The notes under the pieces are model-generated. The model was not told where the DNA came from and ran no database searches. It was given only the letters and a program-made list of their open reading frames with translations. A DNA stretch of 64,000 bases from NCBI GenBank assembly GCA_011754105.1, contig JAAKDF010000004.1:1-64000 (forward strand), read 5' to 3'. This stretch comes from Serratia symbiotica. GTDB taxonomy: Bacteria; Pseudomonadota; Gammaproteobacteria; Enterobacterales; Enterobacteriaceae. Shown piece after piece: positions 30,501 through 40,050 of this stretch (its first letter is position 1; each line of letters begins with the position of its first letter). The translations under genes and the position numbers were made by a program.

Positions 30501-31030
30501 GTGGTGCCATTTTTTAATAAATCACTCACCGCCGATGGGCGTTGAGTACGTGCTATCAGGCCGCACCACACCTATACAGGTGACCACGTTTAAAGTAGTC
30601 ACCTGGCATTCGATGATCCAGGTGCTAAGCGGCATGGAAGTGGCGATCTTCGCCATGGGCTGTTTCCGGAGCGTGGAGCGTCTGTTCTAGCAGCAACCGG
30701 GCGTTTACAGCACTGCCGCTGGCTACAGCGGCGTTTATACGCCGAATAAAACCTTATAGTGAAGTGTGCAGGGGCTAAACTAGCCATGCCGAAGTAGTGC
30801 GCGTAGTTTTCGATCCCAAAATTATCATCTACAAACAATTGCTACAGATGTTTTGGGAAAACTGCGATCTGACGCAGGGTATGCGTCAAGGCTGCGAAAT
30901 TAGCACGCAGTACCTTTCAGCGATCTTCACGCTGAACCAGAAACAACACACTGAGGCCGAGCGCAGCCAGCAACGTTTCCAGCAGGCGATGGAGGCAGCT
31001 GGCGATAAGCGCGTTATTATCCCTGATATA
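30501..31030 (+). pseudogene. msrA: Methionine sulfoxide reductase A pseudogene, cut by IS5
   Basis: After an AGGAG site and GTG start the relic reads [13 protein letters not shown], a stop, then in other frames [15 protein letters not shown] and YSTAAGYSGVYTPN. The active-site block is G-C-F-W-G in the family; the tryptophan is arginine here. Next comes [38 protein letters not shown] and [20 protein letters not shown]. The IS5 relic starts at 31031 and removes the C-terminus. Several stops confirm decay. Position divergent from tamA is the ancestral one. Confidence 0.88.
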
Positions 31031-31568
31031 GGGCGTTGTTGAATACATCAAACATTTGGCCGGCACTAGGATCAGATGCCTCTCCTTCTATCAAAATAGC
31101 GACATAGCGACATGGCGTGGTCCAGTAAAAGTTTAATATCACCAACTGGAAGGCTTACAACAACGCCCTTATCACTCTAGGTTCACTCACTTTCTAGCTG
31201 GATATTTTGATATAGCAATGACCAGCGTATTGATGCTGAAACGGATTTTTGGCCTGATACTTCGCGCTCTCTAGGGCTTCGTCAACTACACTTTAACATT
31301 GATGAAAGTGTAGTTGACGAAGCCCTAGACTACACCTGAATAAGTAAGCGGGCGGAATCCGTCAGTGTCCCGTTTAAAATCCAACGCTGGGTAAAATTGC
31401 GCACCTCGTTACAAAATACGGTCAGGGAAAACGGAGGATCTAGCGAAAACTACATTTAGCCGTAAATACAGAAACATATGAGGTTATCTGTACTGACCTT
31501 TACTTGAGTAAAGTCACCGATACGTAAGCTTTCTTAGGTCTCATCCTCCAGACGTACCGTAAAATCGA
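31031..31568 (+). mobile_element. IS5-family (IS903-like) relic joining msrA to pheA
   Basis: It begins with TTGTTGAATACATC (31035) and contains recognisable transposase pieces: SVLMLKRIFGLILRAL, RAESVSVPFKIQRW-like sequence, then AVNTETYEVICTDLYLS. It ends near 31568, where pheA coding sequence starts. A 10 bp unit (ATAGCGACAT) is duplicated near 31097. A 24 bp perfect inverted repeat (31271-31328) interrupts the homology with the sister copies. Confidence 0.87.
31271..31328. repeat. 24 bp perfect inverted repeat inside IS5 relic
   Basis: Left arm 31271-31294 (starting CTAGGGCTTCGTC) and right arm 31305-31328 are exact reverse complements around a 10 nt loop AACATTGATG. Sister IS5 copies have only a weak imperfect repeat here. 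Confidence 0.96.
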
Positions 31569-32580
31569 AGCTGTTGGCCCTGCTAGCAGAGCGGCGTGAG
31601 TATGCTGTATGCGCTTATCTCTGCTACTAAGCTTCATGGCCTTTATAGTCTTTTTATCACCCGAGTGTTTTAACTTATTATCGAAGATTCGGTGCTGACT
31701 TAGATGTCTCTATTGTAGTATTAGATTAACCAAATCATCCAGTACGCTGTACGCATTGCTTTTCTTGGGCCTAAAGGATATTACTCACATTTGTCGGCAC
31801 ACCAATACGCCGCGCCATTTTGATCAACTGATCGAGTGCGGCTGCTAAAGGTTTTAAGACATCTTCACTCAGGTAAAAACCGGCCAGGCAGATTACTGCT
31901 ATCCTACCTATCGAAAATACTAGTTCCGATTCAATTAATGACGTTTACGATTTATTATAGCACAATAGTTTATCTACCGTAGGAGAGTTGACCAGCCTGA
32001 CTGATCACTGCGTTCTAGTGGCAAAAGACAGCTTTGATCTGGTTCAGATAGAAGCTGTCTTTTGCCATCGGGCAACCTTTTCAGCAATGCTGCTAATTTA
32101 TGAACCAATATCTATACTGGAAAATTGTGCATACCGAAAGCACCACTGCAGCGATGAAAAAAGTTGCCAGGCTGAACTCGCCTAAATCAGCAGCATTGGT
32201 CAGTGGTGCTGACGGTGCTCTGTATAAGTGATATTTACTGTAACATAACCTGTCCAACCAAGCAACAGAACATTACCCGTTTTATCATGATGGCGCGCAA
32301 ATCGATTAACGTTTCCAAATAAGTGCCAGCCAAAAACACCCTGATCATGTCTGCTGGCTAGCAGCCCGATGCATTGGTTGAAGCATTATTGGTGTTGCGA
32401 GATAACGATATCATCATTACAAAGTTAGAATCCCGGCCAATTAATGGCAACTCTTGGAAAGAGATATTTTATATTGATGTACAAGCTACACTTACATTCC
32501 TAGGCAATGCAGAAATCGCTACAGGATTTGGTGCCTATTATCTGCTCGCTAAAGGTCTTGGGCTGTTACCTAAGGGATAA
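31566..32580 (+). pseudogene. pheA: Chorismate mutase/prephenate dehydratase pseudogene
   Basis: Pieces in order: LLALLAERRE (chorismate mutase helix), [10 protein letters not shown] with Q-Y-A-A (start of prephenate dehydratase), [39 protein letters not shown], and the regulatory ACT-domain block VEALLVLRDNDIIITKLESR then PINGNSWKEIFYIDVQA. These match PheA, but with many stops, frameshifts and a deletion, and the 5' end is lost at the IS5 junction. In E. coli pheA is convergent with tyrA-aroF, the arrangement kept here. Confidence 0.9.
32019..32067. repeat. 16 bp perfect inverted repeat inside pheA relic
   Basis: TGGCAAAAGACAGCTT (32019-32034) is the exact reverse complement of 32052-32067, with a 17 nt loop. 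It lies in the dehydratase part of dead pheA. Confidence 0.95.
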
Positions 32581-32649
32581 CTTGGTGCCAGTCAAACCGT
32601 CATAAAAATGGGGGATTGCCACACCATGTTGTTTTAATGTTACTTCATG

Positions 32650-33678
32650 TTACTTACGGCTGTCGTTAATCTGCCGCAATAATGTGCGGCTCTCCAGCAA
32701 GAAGCGCTGAGCGTACATGCGCTAACCAGAGCGCCACTTTTTGGAAACTTTCAATAAAAGCCTGCTTGTTATTATGCTCTAGCAACTTTATCACCGCACC
32801 GAAATGCTGATAGTAACGTTTAATTAGCGCGATATTCTATTCCAAAGACATGATGATGTCAGCGTAGAGTTTGCGGATATTGCGCAAACAGTTGGCTAAA
32901 TAATCGCCAGTTCCAAGCGATAAATCGATGAAAAAAGTGCCAGCCGTTGTTCCAACTGAACATTTTCTTCCGCCAAATGTAACCCGTAGGTAAAGGTAAT
33001 AAAATGGCGTAACGATTAGATAAATAACATATTCTGGTCATGTTCCAGCGTACTGTTGCGGTGTAAATACGCGCAACACACTTGCATTTGCTCCAAAAAC
33101 TACTGATAAGCTTCTGGCTGGCGCTTATCGCAATAGACTACCACCTTACCGATTCCAGATTTACTAGAATACAGTCGTCCGGCAGAGCAGTCAGACGACT
33201 AGTCACCTGTTCGGTGACATGAATAGGCACACTAACGATCAGCATGTCGGCACTCGTTAGAAATTGCTCCGCCAGCGGCCAGTCTCCTTATCCAGCACCT
33301 TAACCTGATAACCGGACAACGTCAGCAGACGGTTAAATATCCGCCCTATATCTAACCATTGCCGCCAATAATGATGATAGGACGCAGTTTAGGGCGCAGT
33401 TTTTTAAAGCCTTTGTCATTTTCACTGAAATAAGACTCTCTAATCACCCGGCGCAACACGTCTTCGATCAGATCCGGCGGCACCCCAAGATTTTCCGCTT
33501 TTTTACGGCTTGATGCCAGCATCTCTGCTTCACGTTCAGGCACATATATCGGCAACCCATGACAGCTTTTTACTTCACCCACTTCCGCCACTAGATGCAA
33601 GCGCTTCGCCAACAACTCCAGTAGTGATTTATCTATCTCATCGATTTGATCGCGCAACGCGGTTAGTTCAGCCAGCAT
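32650..33678 (-). pseudogene. tyrA: TyrA, dead dehydrogenase domain with intact chorismate mutase domain
   Basis: The first 108 codons (33352-33678) form an open frame that covers the AroQ-type chorismate mutase domain of TyrA: MLAELTALRDQIDEIDKSLL, LAKRLHLVAEVGEVKS, YVPEREAEMLASSRKKAENL and DVLRRVIRESYFSENDKGF. It stops just inside the NAD-binding Rossmann motif (IIIIGGNG, then stop). The rest is readable only as pieces: LTLSGYQVKVLDK, ADMLIVSVPIHVTEQVTSRL, YGLHLAEENVQLEQRLALF and LRQINDSRK at the end, with many stops and shifts. Prephenate dehydrogenase is therefore lost; a free chorismate mutase could still be made. It starts 7 bp after aroF. Confidence 0.9.
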
Positions 33679-33684
33679 AACTCT

Positions 33685-34758
33685 CTACTCCCCAATGCGA
33701 GCCGTCAGCACAGCGCCAAGTTCCCTGTGCATATGGCGCAGCAGGGTCTCGGTGCTCTCCCAGTTAATGCATGCGTCGGTGACAGAAATACCATAACGCA
33801 TATTTGTAAGCGGTTGTTCAGAAGATTGGTTGCCTTCATGCAGGTGGCTTTCCAGCATGATGCCAGTGATGGAGCGGTTACCCGCTTTGATTTGCTCAAT
33901 CACCGACTCGGCAACCGTCCACTGACGACGATAATCTTTATTCGAGTTGCCATGGCTGCAATCTATCATCAATGATGGATTGATTCTTGCCTTCCGCATC
34001 TGATTTTCACAGGCGGCGACTTCTTGAGCACTGTAGTTTGGCGTTTTGCCACCGCGCAAGATCACATGACCATCCGGGTTTCCCTGGGTTTGCAGCAGGC
34101 ATACTTGACCTGCCTGGTTAATACCAACAAAACGGTGTGGTATAGCTGCGGCACGAATGGCATTAATGGCGTTTCTCAGGCTACCGTCTGTGCTATTTTT
34201 GAAGCCTACTGGCATCGACAGACCCGAAGCCATCTCACGGTGCGTCTGTGATTCTGTGATGCGCGCACCAATCGCCGACCAACTGAACAGGTCTCCCAGG
34301 TATTGGGGGCTGTTCGGATCCAACGCTTCGGTAGCCAGCGGCAACCCCTTACCCACCAAACCCAGCAGCAGGCGACGCGCTATGTGCAAACCAGCTTCAA
34401 CATCAAACGAACCATCCATGTACGGATCGTTGATCAGGCCCTTCCACCCAACAGTGGTTCTGGGCTTTTCAAAATAGACACGCATAACGATAAATAGCTG
34501 ATCGCTCAATTCAGCCGATAGTTTTTTCAAATGACGCGCGTAATGCAGTGCCGCATCCGGATCGTGGATGGAACAAGGCCCACATACCACCAGCAGGCGG
34601 TGATCGCGCCCCTGCAAAATATCAGCGATGGTCTTGCGGGCGCTGGCAATTTTATTTTCATCATTGATGCTGATCGGAAATTGATTTTTCAGTTCTTCCG
34701 GCTTGATCAAGACTTTTTCTGCACGAATATGTACATTATTGCGTCCGTATTTTTGCAT
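33685..34758 (-). CDS. aroF: DAHP synthase, tyrosine-type isozyme
   Basis: The 357 aa enzyme condenses phosphoenolpyruvate with erythrose 4-phosphate, the first step of the shikimate pathway. It aligns end to end with E. coli AroF (356 aa): LLVVCGPCSIHDPDAALHYA, MRVYFEKPRTTVGWKGLIND, PLATEALDPNSPQYLGDLFS, HRFVGINQAGQVCLLQTQGN, MIDCSHGNSNKDYRRQ and ISVTDACINWEST. The early NNVHI segment, part of the tyrosine-inhibition region of AroF, is present. The next gene tyrA is mostly dead. It looks fully intact, so the common aromatic pathway is probably still used for chorismate. Confidence 0.95.
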   Translation of the reverse strand: MQKYGRNNVHIRAEKVLIKPEELKNQFPISINDENKIASARKTIADILQGRDHRLLVVCGPCSIHDPDAALHYARHLKKLSAELSDQLFIVMRVYFEKPRTTVGWKGLINDPYMDGSFDVEAGLHIARRLLLGLVGKGLPLATEALDPNSPQYLGDLFSWSAIGARITESQTHREMASGLSMPVGFKNSTDGSLRNAINAIRAAAIPHRFVGINQAGQVCLLQTQGNPDGHVILRGGKTPNYSAQEVAACENQMRKARINPSLMIDCSHGNSNKDYRRQWTVAESVIEQIKAGNRSITGIMLESHLHEGNQSSEQPLTNMRYGISVTDACINWESTETLLRHMHRELGAVLTARIGE

Positions 34759-35224
34759 GATTCTATTCCTGTCTTTTGCCTTTTTGCATTAAAATGGAAC
34801 ATTGAGCATTTTATTTTTCTAGCTTACCATTATGTGTAAAGATTTAAATCCAAAATATGTAAATAAAGTATTACTTCAACGCATTAAGAAAAGCTAAGAG
34901 ATGCAAGCAGAAAAAGCACTGACAATTAGTTAATGACGCAAATCTTTCTCAACCAACATAAATACTTAAAGGTGAAAACAGTTATGTACATAAAATTTTA
35001 TGGCAGAATCCCTAATTGCAATTGGAAGCAAAAATCAGTCACAATACCTAATAAAAGCTTTGGAGTGCTAAGCATACTATGCTGTCAGCGGGGATTAATT
35101 AATTAGAATAAGAGCTAATAAATGAGGTTTTTAAATTAAGCTTACTCAGTTCTTTTTGTTACTATGGCAATCTGATATAATTGGTCTCTATCACCAATAA
35201 CCTTTTTAAGAATCTGGATCTAGA
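34759..35224. other. Divergent control region aroF/ydiY
   Basis: There is no coding remnant. TGTAAATAAAGTATTACT at 34858-34875 is a partial match to the TyrR box TGTAAA-N6-TTTACA (first half exact, second half 4 of 6), plausible because E. coli aroF is under TyrR. A good extended -10 (TGATATAAT, 35173-35181) points to ydiY. The rest is AT-rich. Confidence 0.4.
35173..35181 (+). promoter_or_regulatory. Extended -10 promoter element for ydiY
   Basis: TG-A-TATAAT, 44 bp upstream of the ydiY start, fits an extended -10 element. No good -35 hexamer is seen at the usual distance, which is acceptable for extended -10 promoters. Confidence 0.45.
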
Positions 35225-35995
35225 ATGCCTTCTTCATATATTCGCAGTACAATTCAGCTGTTTATCTGCTGCCTGGCAACTTTTACCAGTACTTTAGCCC
35301 TTGCCGACAATACACTTTTTACTGCGATGGACGACCCGGCCAACGCCCAAAAACCATTCGAAGGTAACTTCCAAGCCGGTTACAACGCCCAGTCTGGTAA
35401 CTCGCAAAACTCCAGGCTGCTAGCCAGAACCAACATGACTTGGTTCGATAATGATGCAGCCTACAGCTTGTGGGGGTCAGCCAACAATGCTACTTCCTCC
35501 AACGTACGCTCGTCTGAAAAATACCAGGCAGGCGTCCGTACCCGTTATAACCTGAATGATCTCTACTACTTGTTTGGCCAAGCTAGTTGGCTGAGCGACC
35601 GTTTTAATGGTTATGATTCGAGCTCCATACTAACACTAACCAGCGGTTACGGTCATCAGATCTTGAATGGGCCAGTCAGCGACCTGCGAGTGGAATTTGG
35701 TCCCGGTGTGCGTTACGATAAATATCATGGCAGAGGGCGTTCCACAAAAGCACTGGCCTATGGCGCAGCAAACTACTCATATCAACTGACCGACAGCACT
35801 AAAATCACTCAGGGTATTTCTGCGCTGATAAACGAAGCTATCACACTAAACTCGGAAACCGCCCTGAACGTGGCGATCAACGAAAAATTATCACTGCGCG
35901 TGGCCTACACCTTAACTTATAATCGTAAACCAACAGTATTAGCTCCTAAGAGTACCGACACTACAACCTCTGTTACGCTGGTCTACGGACTATAA
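35225..35995 (+). CDS. ydiY: YdiY-like DUF481 outer-membrane protein
   Basis: The 256 aa protein has a signal peptide (hydrophobic FICCLATFTSTLALA, cleavage near ALA-DN) and a DUF481 barrel: FTAMDDPANAQKPFEGNFQA, GYNAQSGNSQNS, SLWGSANNATSS, YYLFGQASWLSDRFNGYDS, FGPGVRYDKY and LNSETALNVAINEKLSLRVA, ending SVTLVYGL. It matches E. coli YdiY in length. Family members are salt-stress-induced outer-membrane proteins of unknown exact role. The closing aromatic-rich strand supports an outer-membrane location. It is intact and diverges from aroF, which is not the E. coli neighbour, so a rearrangement lies nearby. Confidence 0.88.
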   Translation: MPSSYIRSTIQLFICCLATFTSTLALADNTLFTAMDDPANAQKPFEGNFQAGYNAQSGNSQNSRLLARTNMTWFDNDAAYSLWGSANNATSSNVRSSEKYQAGVRTRYNLNDLYYLFGQASWLSDRFNGYDSSSILTLTSGYGHQILNGPVSDLRVEFGPGVRYDKYHGRGRSTKALAYGAANYSYQLTDSTKITQGISALINEAITLNSETALNVAINEKLSLRVAYTLTYNRKPTVLAPKSTDTTTSVTLVYGL

Positions 35996-36205
35996 TCTCT
36001 GCTACCCATACCAATCGGTTCATATCATGCATAAAGGCTTATGATGTATTAGGGCCGCATATTTGGTGAAGGTAGAATTTGCTGCCTCGGTAGGAACGGC
36101 GACAACGAGGTGTTACGAAAGCTTCTTCCTGAAGCTGGATGAGAAGGGTATGAGCAATAGGATGAGAAAAAGAATTAGGATTCACGCTAAAATGTGATAA
36201 ACTAA

Positions 36206-36236
36206 AAAAGGCCTACTAAAAAGGTAGGCCTTTGAT
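36206..36236 (-). terminator. Terminator after rplS
   Basis: AGGCCTAC and GTAGGCCT pair around a 7 nt loop; read on the minus strand the stem is followed by a T-run. It lies about 35 bp past the rplS stop and closes the rpsP-rimM-trmD-rplS operon. Confidence 0.8.
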
Positions 36237-36270
36237 AATTATAATTTTTATATACAGTGTTAGCTGCGTC

Positions 36271-36618
36271 CTAGTTAAGACGCTCTTTGATACGAGCCGC
36301 CTTACCAGTACGCCTACGCAGGTAGTACAGTTTGGCTTGTCGAACGGCACCACGACGCTTAATAGTAATACTGTCTATTACTGGTGAGTGAGTCTGAAAT
36401 ACTCGCTCAACACCTTCGCCGTTGGAAATCTTACGCACAGTGAATGCAGAATTCAGACAGCGGCTACGGATAGCGATAACCACGCCCTCGAATGCCTGCA
36501 AACGTTTTTTGCTACCTTCAACGACCCATACCCTAACGTCCACGGAGTCACCTGGACGGAATGCGGGCACGTCTTGCTTCATCTGCTCTTGTTCAATTTG
36601 CTTAATAAGGTTGCTCAT
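36271..36618 (-). CDS. rplS: 50S ribosomal protein L19
   Basis: The 115 aa protein has the E. coli length. It opens [20 protein letters not shown] and contains [40 protein letters not shown] and [21 protein letters not shown]19 sits at the 30S-50S interface. It is the last gene of the operon and is followed by a strong terminator. Confidence 0.97.
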   Translation of the reverse strand: MSNLIKQIEQEQMKQDVPAFRPGDSVDVRVWVVEGSKKRLQAFEGVVIAIRSRCLNSAFTVRKISNGEGVERVFQTHSPVIDSITIKRRGAVRQAKLYYLRRRTGKAARIKERLN

Positions 36619-36674
36619 AATATTTTCTTACCCTAGGTAAACTGATATATCGGTTTCGCCTGATGTCAGACGTT

Positions 36675-37433
36675 CTATTCATACTCCTGTTGTCTAGTAA
36701 GATGCTCCAGTTGGAACTCAGCCAGCAACATCGCTTGCTCGTCAGTCAGATCTAGGCATTCTAGAAGGTCAGGTCTTCTAAGCCAGGTACGGCCCAGCGA
36801 CTGTTTTAAGCGCCAGCGACGTATCTCAACATGGTTACCCGACAGCAGAACCGGCGGAACTTCCATCCCTACCAGCACCTCTGGGCGGGTATAGTGCGGG
36901 CAGTCTAGTAATCCGTCAGCGAAGGAGTCTTCCTCTCCAGAGGCCCGATGCCCCAGTACACCCGGTATAAAACGGGCGACTGAATCAATCAGGGTCATTG
37001 CTGGCAATTCCCCACCGCTGAGTACGTAATCGCCGATTGACCATTCTTCATCAATTTCGGTTTGGATCACGCGCTCATCTATCCCTTCGTAGCGACCACA
37101 CACTAGAATCATCTTCTGATTGGCCGCTAGTTCGCACACGCCGGTTTGATCTAACTTGCGCCCCTGAGGCGACAGATAAATCACTTTTGCGCCCTTGCCT
37201 GATGCTGTTTTTGCGGCATCAATGGCTTCCCGCAAGGGTTGTACCATCATCAGCATCCCAGGGCCACCGCCGTATGGGCGATCATCCACGGTACGATGCC
37301 GGTCGTAGGTAAAATCACGCAAATTCCAGCACTGCACACTCAGCAGGCCACTTTTTACTGCTCGGCCAGTCACACCGTAATCAGTGATTGCGCGAAACAT
37401 TTCTGGAAATAGGCTTATAATAATAATAAACAC
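36675..37433 (-). CDS. trmD: tRNA (guanine37-N1)-methyltransferase
   Basis: This 252 aa SPOUT enzyme methylates G37 next to the anticodon and prevents +1 frameshifting. It is collinear with E. coli Trm[73 protein letters not shown] and [20 protein letters not shown] (the knotted AdoMet site). The C-terminus is a little shorter than in E. coli (255 aa). It lies between rimM and rplS in the canonical operon. Confidence 0.96.
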   Translation of the reverse strand: MFIIIISLFPEMFRAITDYGVTGRAVKSGLLSVQCWNLRDFTYDRHRTVDDRPYGGGPGMLMMVQPLREAIDAAKTASGKGAKVIYLSPQGRKLDQTGVCELAANQKMILVCGRYEGIDERVIQTEIDEEWSIGDYVLSGGELPAMTLIDSVARFIPGVLGHRASGEEDSFADGLLDCPHYTRPEVLVGMEVPPVLLSGNHVEIRRWRLKQSLGRTWLRRPDLLECLDLTDEQAMLLAEFQLEHLTRQQEYE

Positions 37434-37485
37434 TAGCCAATCCCCATACTGTTACTCCACTTGCTTCGACCTTGTGATCCAGAGG

Positions 37486-38043
37486 TCAAAAATTCGGGTC
37501 CCAATCTGCTTTAATCATTCGAGCAGTTAGGTTGACTTTCTTGATAACCTGCCCGAGAAGAAACGGAACTAGCCGCTCCTTCATGCCGAACGCATCTTTA
37601 AGGTTCGCTTTGACAACCATCACATCATTAGAACCGGTTTCCATAATATCGATGACTTTACCCAGTTCATAACCGGTGGTGGTGACTACCTGGCAGCTCA
37701 TTAAGTCTTTCCAGTAATAATCATCCCTCTCCAGCGGAGGCAGTTGCTTAGAATCTACGATGATCTTACAGTGAGTCAGCACACTCGCTGACTCACGATC
37801 GTTAATACCTTTTATCTTAATGATAAAATCCTGACTGTGGTGTTTCCAGTCTTCTAACTCGACAAAATGCCACTGATTGACCTGCTGGATAAGCCAAGGC
37901 TGATAGTCGAAAATACTTTCGGCGTTTTCGGTGGATGAGAACACTTTGAGCCAACCACGGATGCCGTAGGCAGACCTCATTTTACCGAGTATAATCGGTT
38001 GTTTAGGTGCTACCGGTTTAAGTTGTTTGCTTATTGTCACCAC
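37486..38043 (-). CDS. rimM: Ribosome maturation factor RimM
   Basis: The 185 aa protein has an N-terminal RimM barrel ([20 protein letters not shown]) and a C-terminal PRC barrel ([40 protein letters not shown], ending KADWDPNF). It helps 30S head maturation and binds S19. The family start M-S-K-Q-L is here ISKQL with ATA; two GTG codons lie just upstream (38043 and 38040), one of which must be the start. It lies 9 bp after rpsP. It is probably functional. Confidence 0.94.
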   Translation of the reverse strand: MVTISKQLKPVAPKQPIILGKMRSAYGIRGWLKVFSSTENAESIFDYQPWLIQQVNQWHFVELEDWKHHSQDFIIKIKGINDRESASVLTHCKIIVDSKQLPPLERDDYYWKDLMSCQVVTTTGYELGKVIDIMETGSNDVMVVKANLKDAFGMKERLVPFLLGQVIKKVNLTARMIKADWDPNF

Positions 38044-38052
38044 CGTGACAGA

Positions 38053-38301
38053 TTACGCTGCTTTCTTAGCGTCTTTGACCAGCGCGTGAACGCGATCAGA
38101 GACGGTTGCACCCAGGCCGATCCAATGTTCGATACGATCCAGATCCAGACGCAGGGTTTCGGCCTTACCAGTTGCTATCGGGTTGAAGAAGCCTAAGCGC
38201 TCAATGAAACGACCATCACGCGCATTGCGACTGTCGGTCACTACTACTTGATAGAACGGACGCTTTTTTGCGCCGCCACGTGCTAAACGAATTGTTACCA
38301 T
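38053..38301 (-). CDS. rpsP: 30S ribosomal protein S16
   Basis: The 82 aa protein has the E. coli length and starts [20 protein letters not shown], with [20 protein letters not shown] and [21 protein letters not shown]16 is an early 30S assembly protein. It is the first gene of rpsP-rimM-trmD-rplS, with a GAGGATGTT leader containing the ribosome binding site. Confidence 0.97.
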   Translation of the reverse strand: MVTIRLARGGAKKRPFYQVVVTDSRNARDGRFIERLGFFNPIATGKAETLRLDLDRIEHWIGLGATVSDRVHALVKDAKKAA

Positions 38302-38519
38302 AACATCCTCTTTAAGTGAATAAAACAGCTGGGTCCCATTAAGGGTGGAGTGGGCACGGTTGCAATATAAAAAGCCCGAGAATTCTACTTATTTTGTCGC
38401 AAAAAGCAATCTAGTGCGTAAATCGCACAGGGCAATTTTAGCAGCTAATCAAGCTACAGGCGGTTTTCAGCGCGAGAAGCTAATGCTGAATGCGCTCGCT
38501 TTTGGCGGGCAGATACCTG

Positions 38520-39881
38520 TTAGCGGCCAGGAAAGCCCTGCATCATCATACCCTTAATCCCACGCATCATCTTAACCATACCGCTTTTTTTCATCTTCTT
38601 TATCATGCGTTGCATTTCGTTAAACTGCTTAAGCAAACGGTTAACATCCTGCACCTGCACGCCTGAACCCATTGCGATGCGGCGCTTACGCGAACCTTTG
38701 ATGATTTCCGGCTTAGCACGTTCTTTTATCGTCATCGAATTGATAATTGCTTCCATGTGCAGCAAAACTGTGTCGTCCATCTGCGACTTAACGTTTTCCG
38801 GCAGTTGACCGGCACCGGGCAGTTTGCTCAGCATGCTGGCCATACCGCCCATGTTGCGCATCTGCTTGAGTTGATCTAAGAAGTCAGTCAAGTCAAAAAC
38901 ATCACCCTTTTTTAACTTATTGGCCAGTTTCTCCGCCTGTTCACGATCAACTTTTCTTTCGATATCTTCGATCAGCGATAGCATATCGCCCATGCCCAGA
39001 ATACGTGATGCCACGCGATCCGGATGAAACGGCTCCAGCGCATCGGTTTTCTCGCCCACGCCGAGGAACTTGATTGGCTTGCCGGTAATGTGGCGGATGG
39101 AAAGTGCTGCACCGCCGCGCGCATCACCATCAACTTTGGTTAGCACCACGCCAGTCAGAGGCAGATCTTCATTAAAGGCTTTTGCGGTATTGGCGGCATC
39201 CTGACCAGTCATGGCGTCAACCACAAACAGGGTTTCTACCGGATTGATCGCTGCGTGTACCTGCCTGATTTCGTCCATCATCGCTTTGTCAACATGCAAA
39301 CGGCCGGCTGTATCGACGATTAACACATCGTAAAATTTTAATTTGGCCTGTTGCAGCGCGAGGGTAACGATATCCAGAGGTTTTTCTTTAACCTCGGAGG
39401 GAAAGAAATCAATGCCAATACCTTCTGCCAGTACTTCTAATTGCTTGATTGCCGCAGGGCGATAAACGTCTGCAGACACCACCAGAACTTTTTTCTTATG
39501 TTTTTCTTTTAGAAACTTGCCAATCTTGGCTGCGCTTGTGGTTTTACCGGCACCTTGCAGACCAGCCACCAGCACCACCGCTGGTGGCTGGGCCGCCAGA
39601 TTCAGCTCGGTGTTCACTTCGCCCATCGCAGCAATCAGCTTACTCTTGACGATCTTGACGAACTCTTGCCCCGGTGTCAGGCTTTTGTTGACTTCATGGC
39701 CGACGGCGCTTTCTTTTACACGATTAATAAAGTCACGAACCACTGGTAGCGCCACATCTGCTTCTAGCAGCGCCATGCGCACTTCACGCAGGGTTTCCTT
39801 TATATTCTCTTCGGTTAGCCTCCCACGGCCGCTAATACTGCGCAATGTGCGCGACAATCGATCGGTTAAATTTTCAAACAT
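38520..39881 (-). CDS. ffh: Signal recognition particle protein Ffh
   Basis: The 453 aa GTPase equals the E. coli length. It has the N domain, G1 GLQGAGKTTSAAKIGK (about 105-120), DVYRPAA (G2), DTAGRLHVD (G3), TKVDGDARGG (G4) and the methionine-rich M domain with GSRKRRIAMGSGVQVQDVNR and MIKKMKKSGMVKMMRGIKG at the C-terminus. It binds 4.5S RNA and signal sequences and hands nascent membrane proteins to FtsY. It is the gene before rpsP, as in E. coli, and divergent from ypjD. Confidence 0.97.
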   Translation of the reverse strand: MFENLTDRLSRTLRSISGRGRLTEENIKETLREVRMALLEADVALPVVRDFINRVKESAVGHEVNKSLTPGQEFVKIVKSKLIAAMGEVNTELNLAAQPPAVVLVAGLQGAGKTTSAAKIGKFLKEKHKKKVLVVSADVYRPAAIKQLEVLAEGIGIDFFPSEVKEKPLDIVTLALQQAKLKFYDVLIVDTAGRLHVDKAMMDEIRQVHAAINPVETLFVVDAMTGQDAANTAKAFNEDLPLTGVVLTKVDGDARGGAALSIRHITGKPIKFLGVGEKTDALEPFHPDRVASRILGMGDMLSLIEDIERKVDREQAEKLANKLKKGDVFDLTDFLDQLKQMRNMGGMASMLSKLPGAGQLPENVKSQMDDTVLLHMEAIINSMTIKERAKPEIIKGSRKRRIAMGSGVQVQDVNRLLKQFNEMQRMIKKMKKSGMVKMMRGIKGMMMQGFPGR

Positions 39882-40050
39882 CGTCTCATGCTCAACGTCT
39901 AATGACAGGCCGCACTAGCGGCATAATTACTGCAATGATAACACGAAGCACACAGGATCTCTGCATCAGCGTTGGAGATCGGTTGGAGTGCGGGGCGCGC
40001 AACGCTATACTGGTAATCAAATTAACCATACCAAAGCAAAATTTAATGCT

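Noticed and set aside
30501-31042. Functional MsrA fragment from the 81-codon open frame at 30797
   Set aside because: It lacks the active-site G-C-F block, which lies upstream in another frame with a W to R change, and the C-terminus is cut by IS5.
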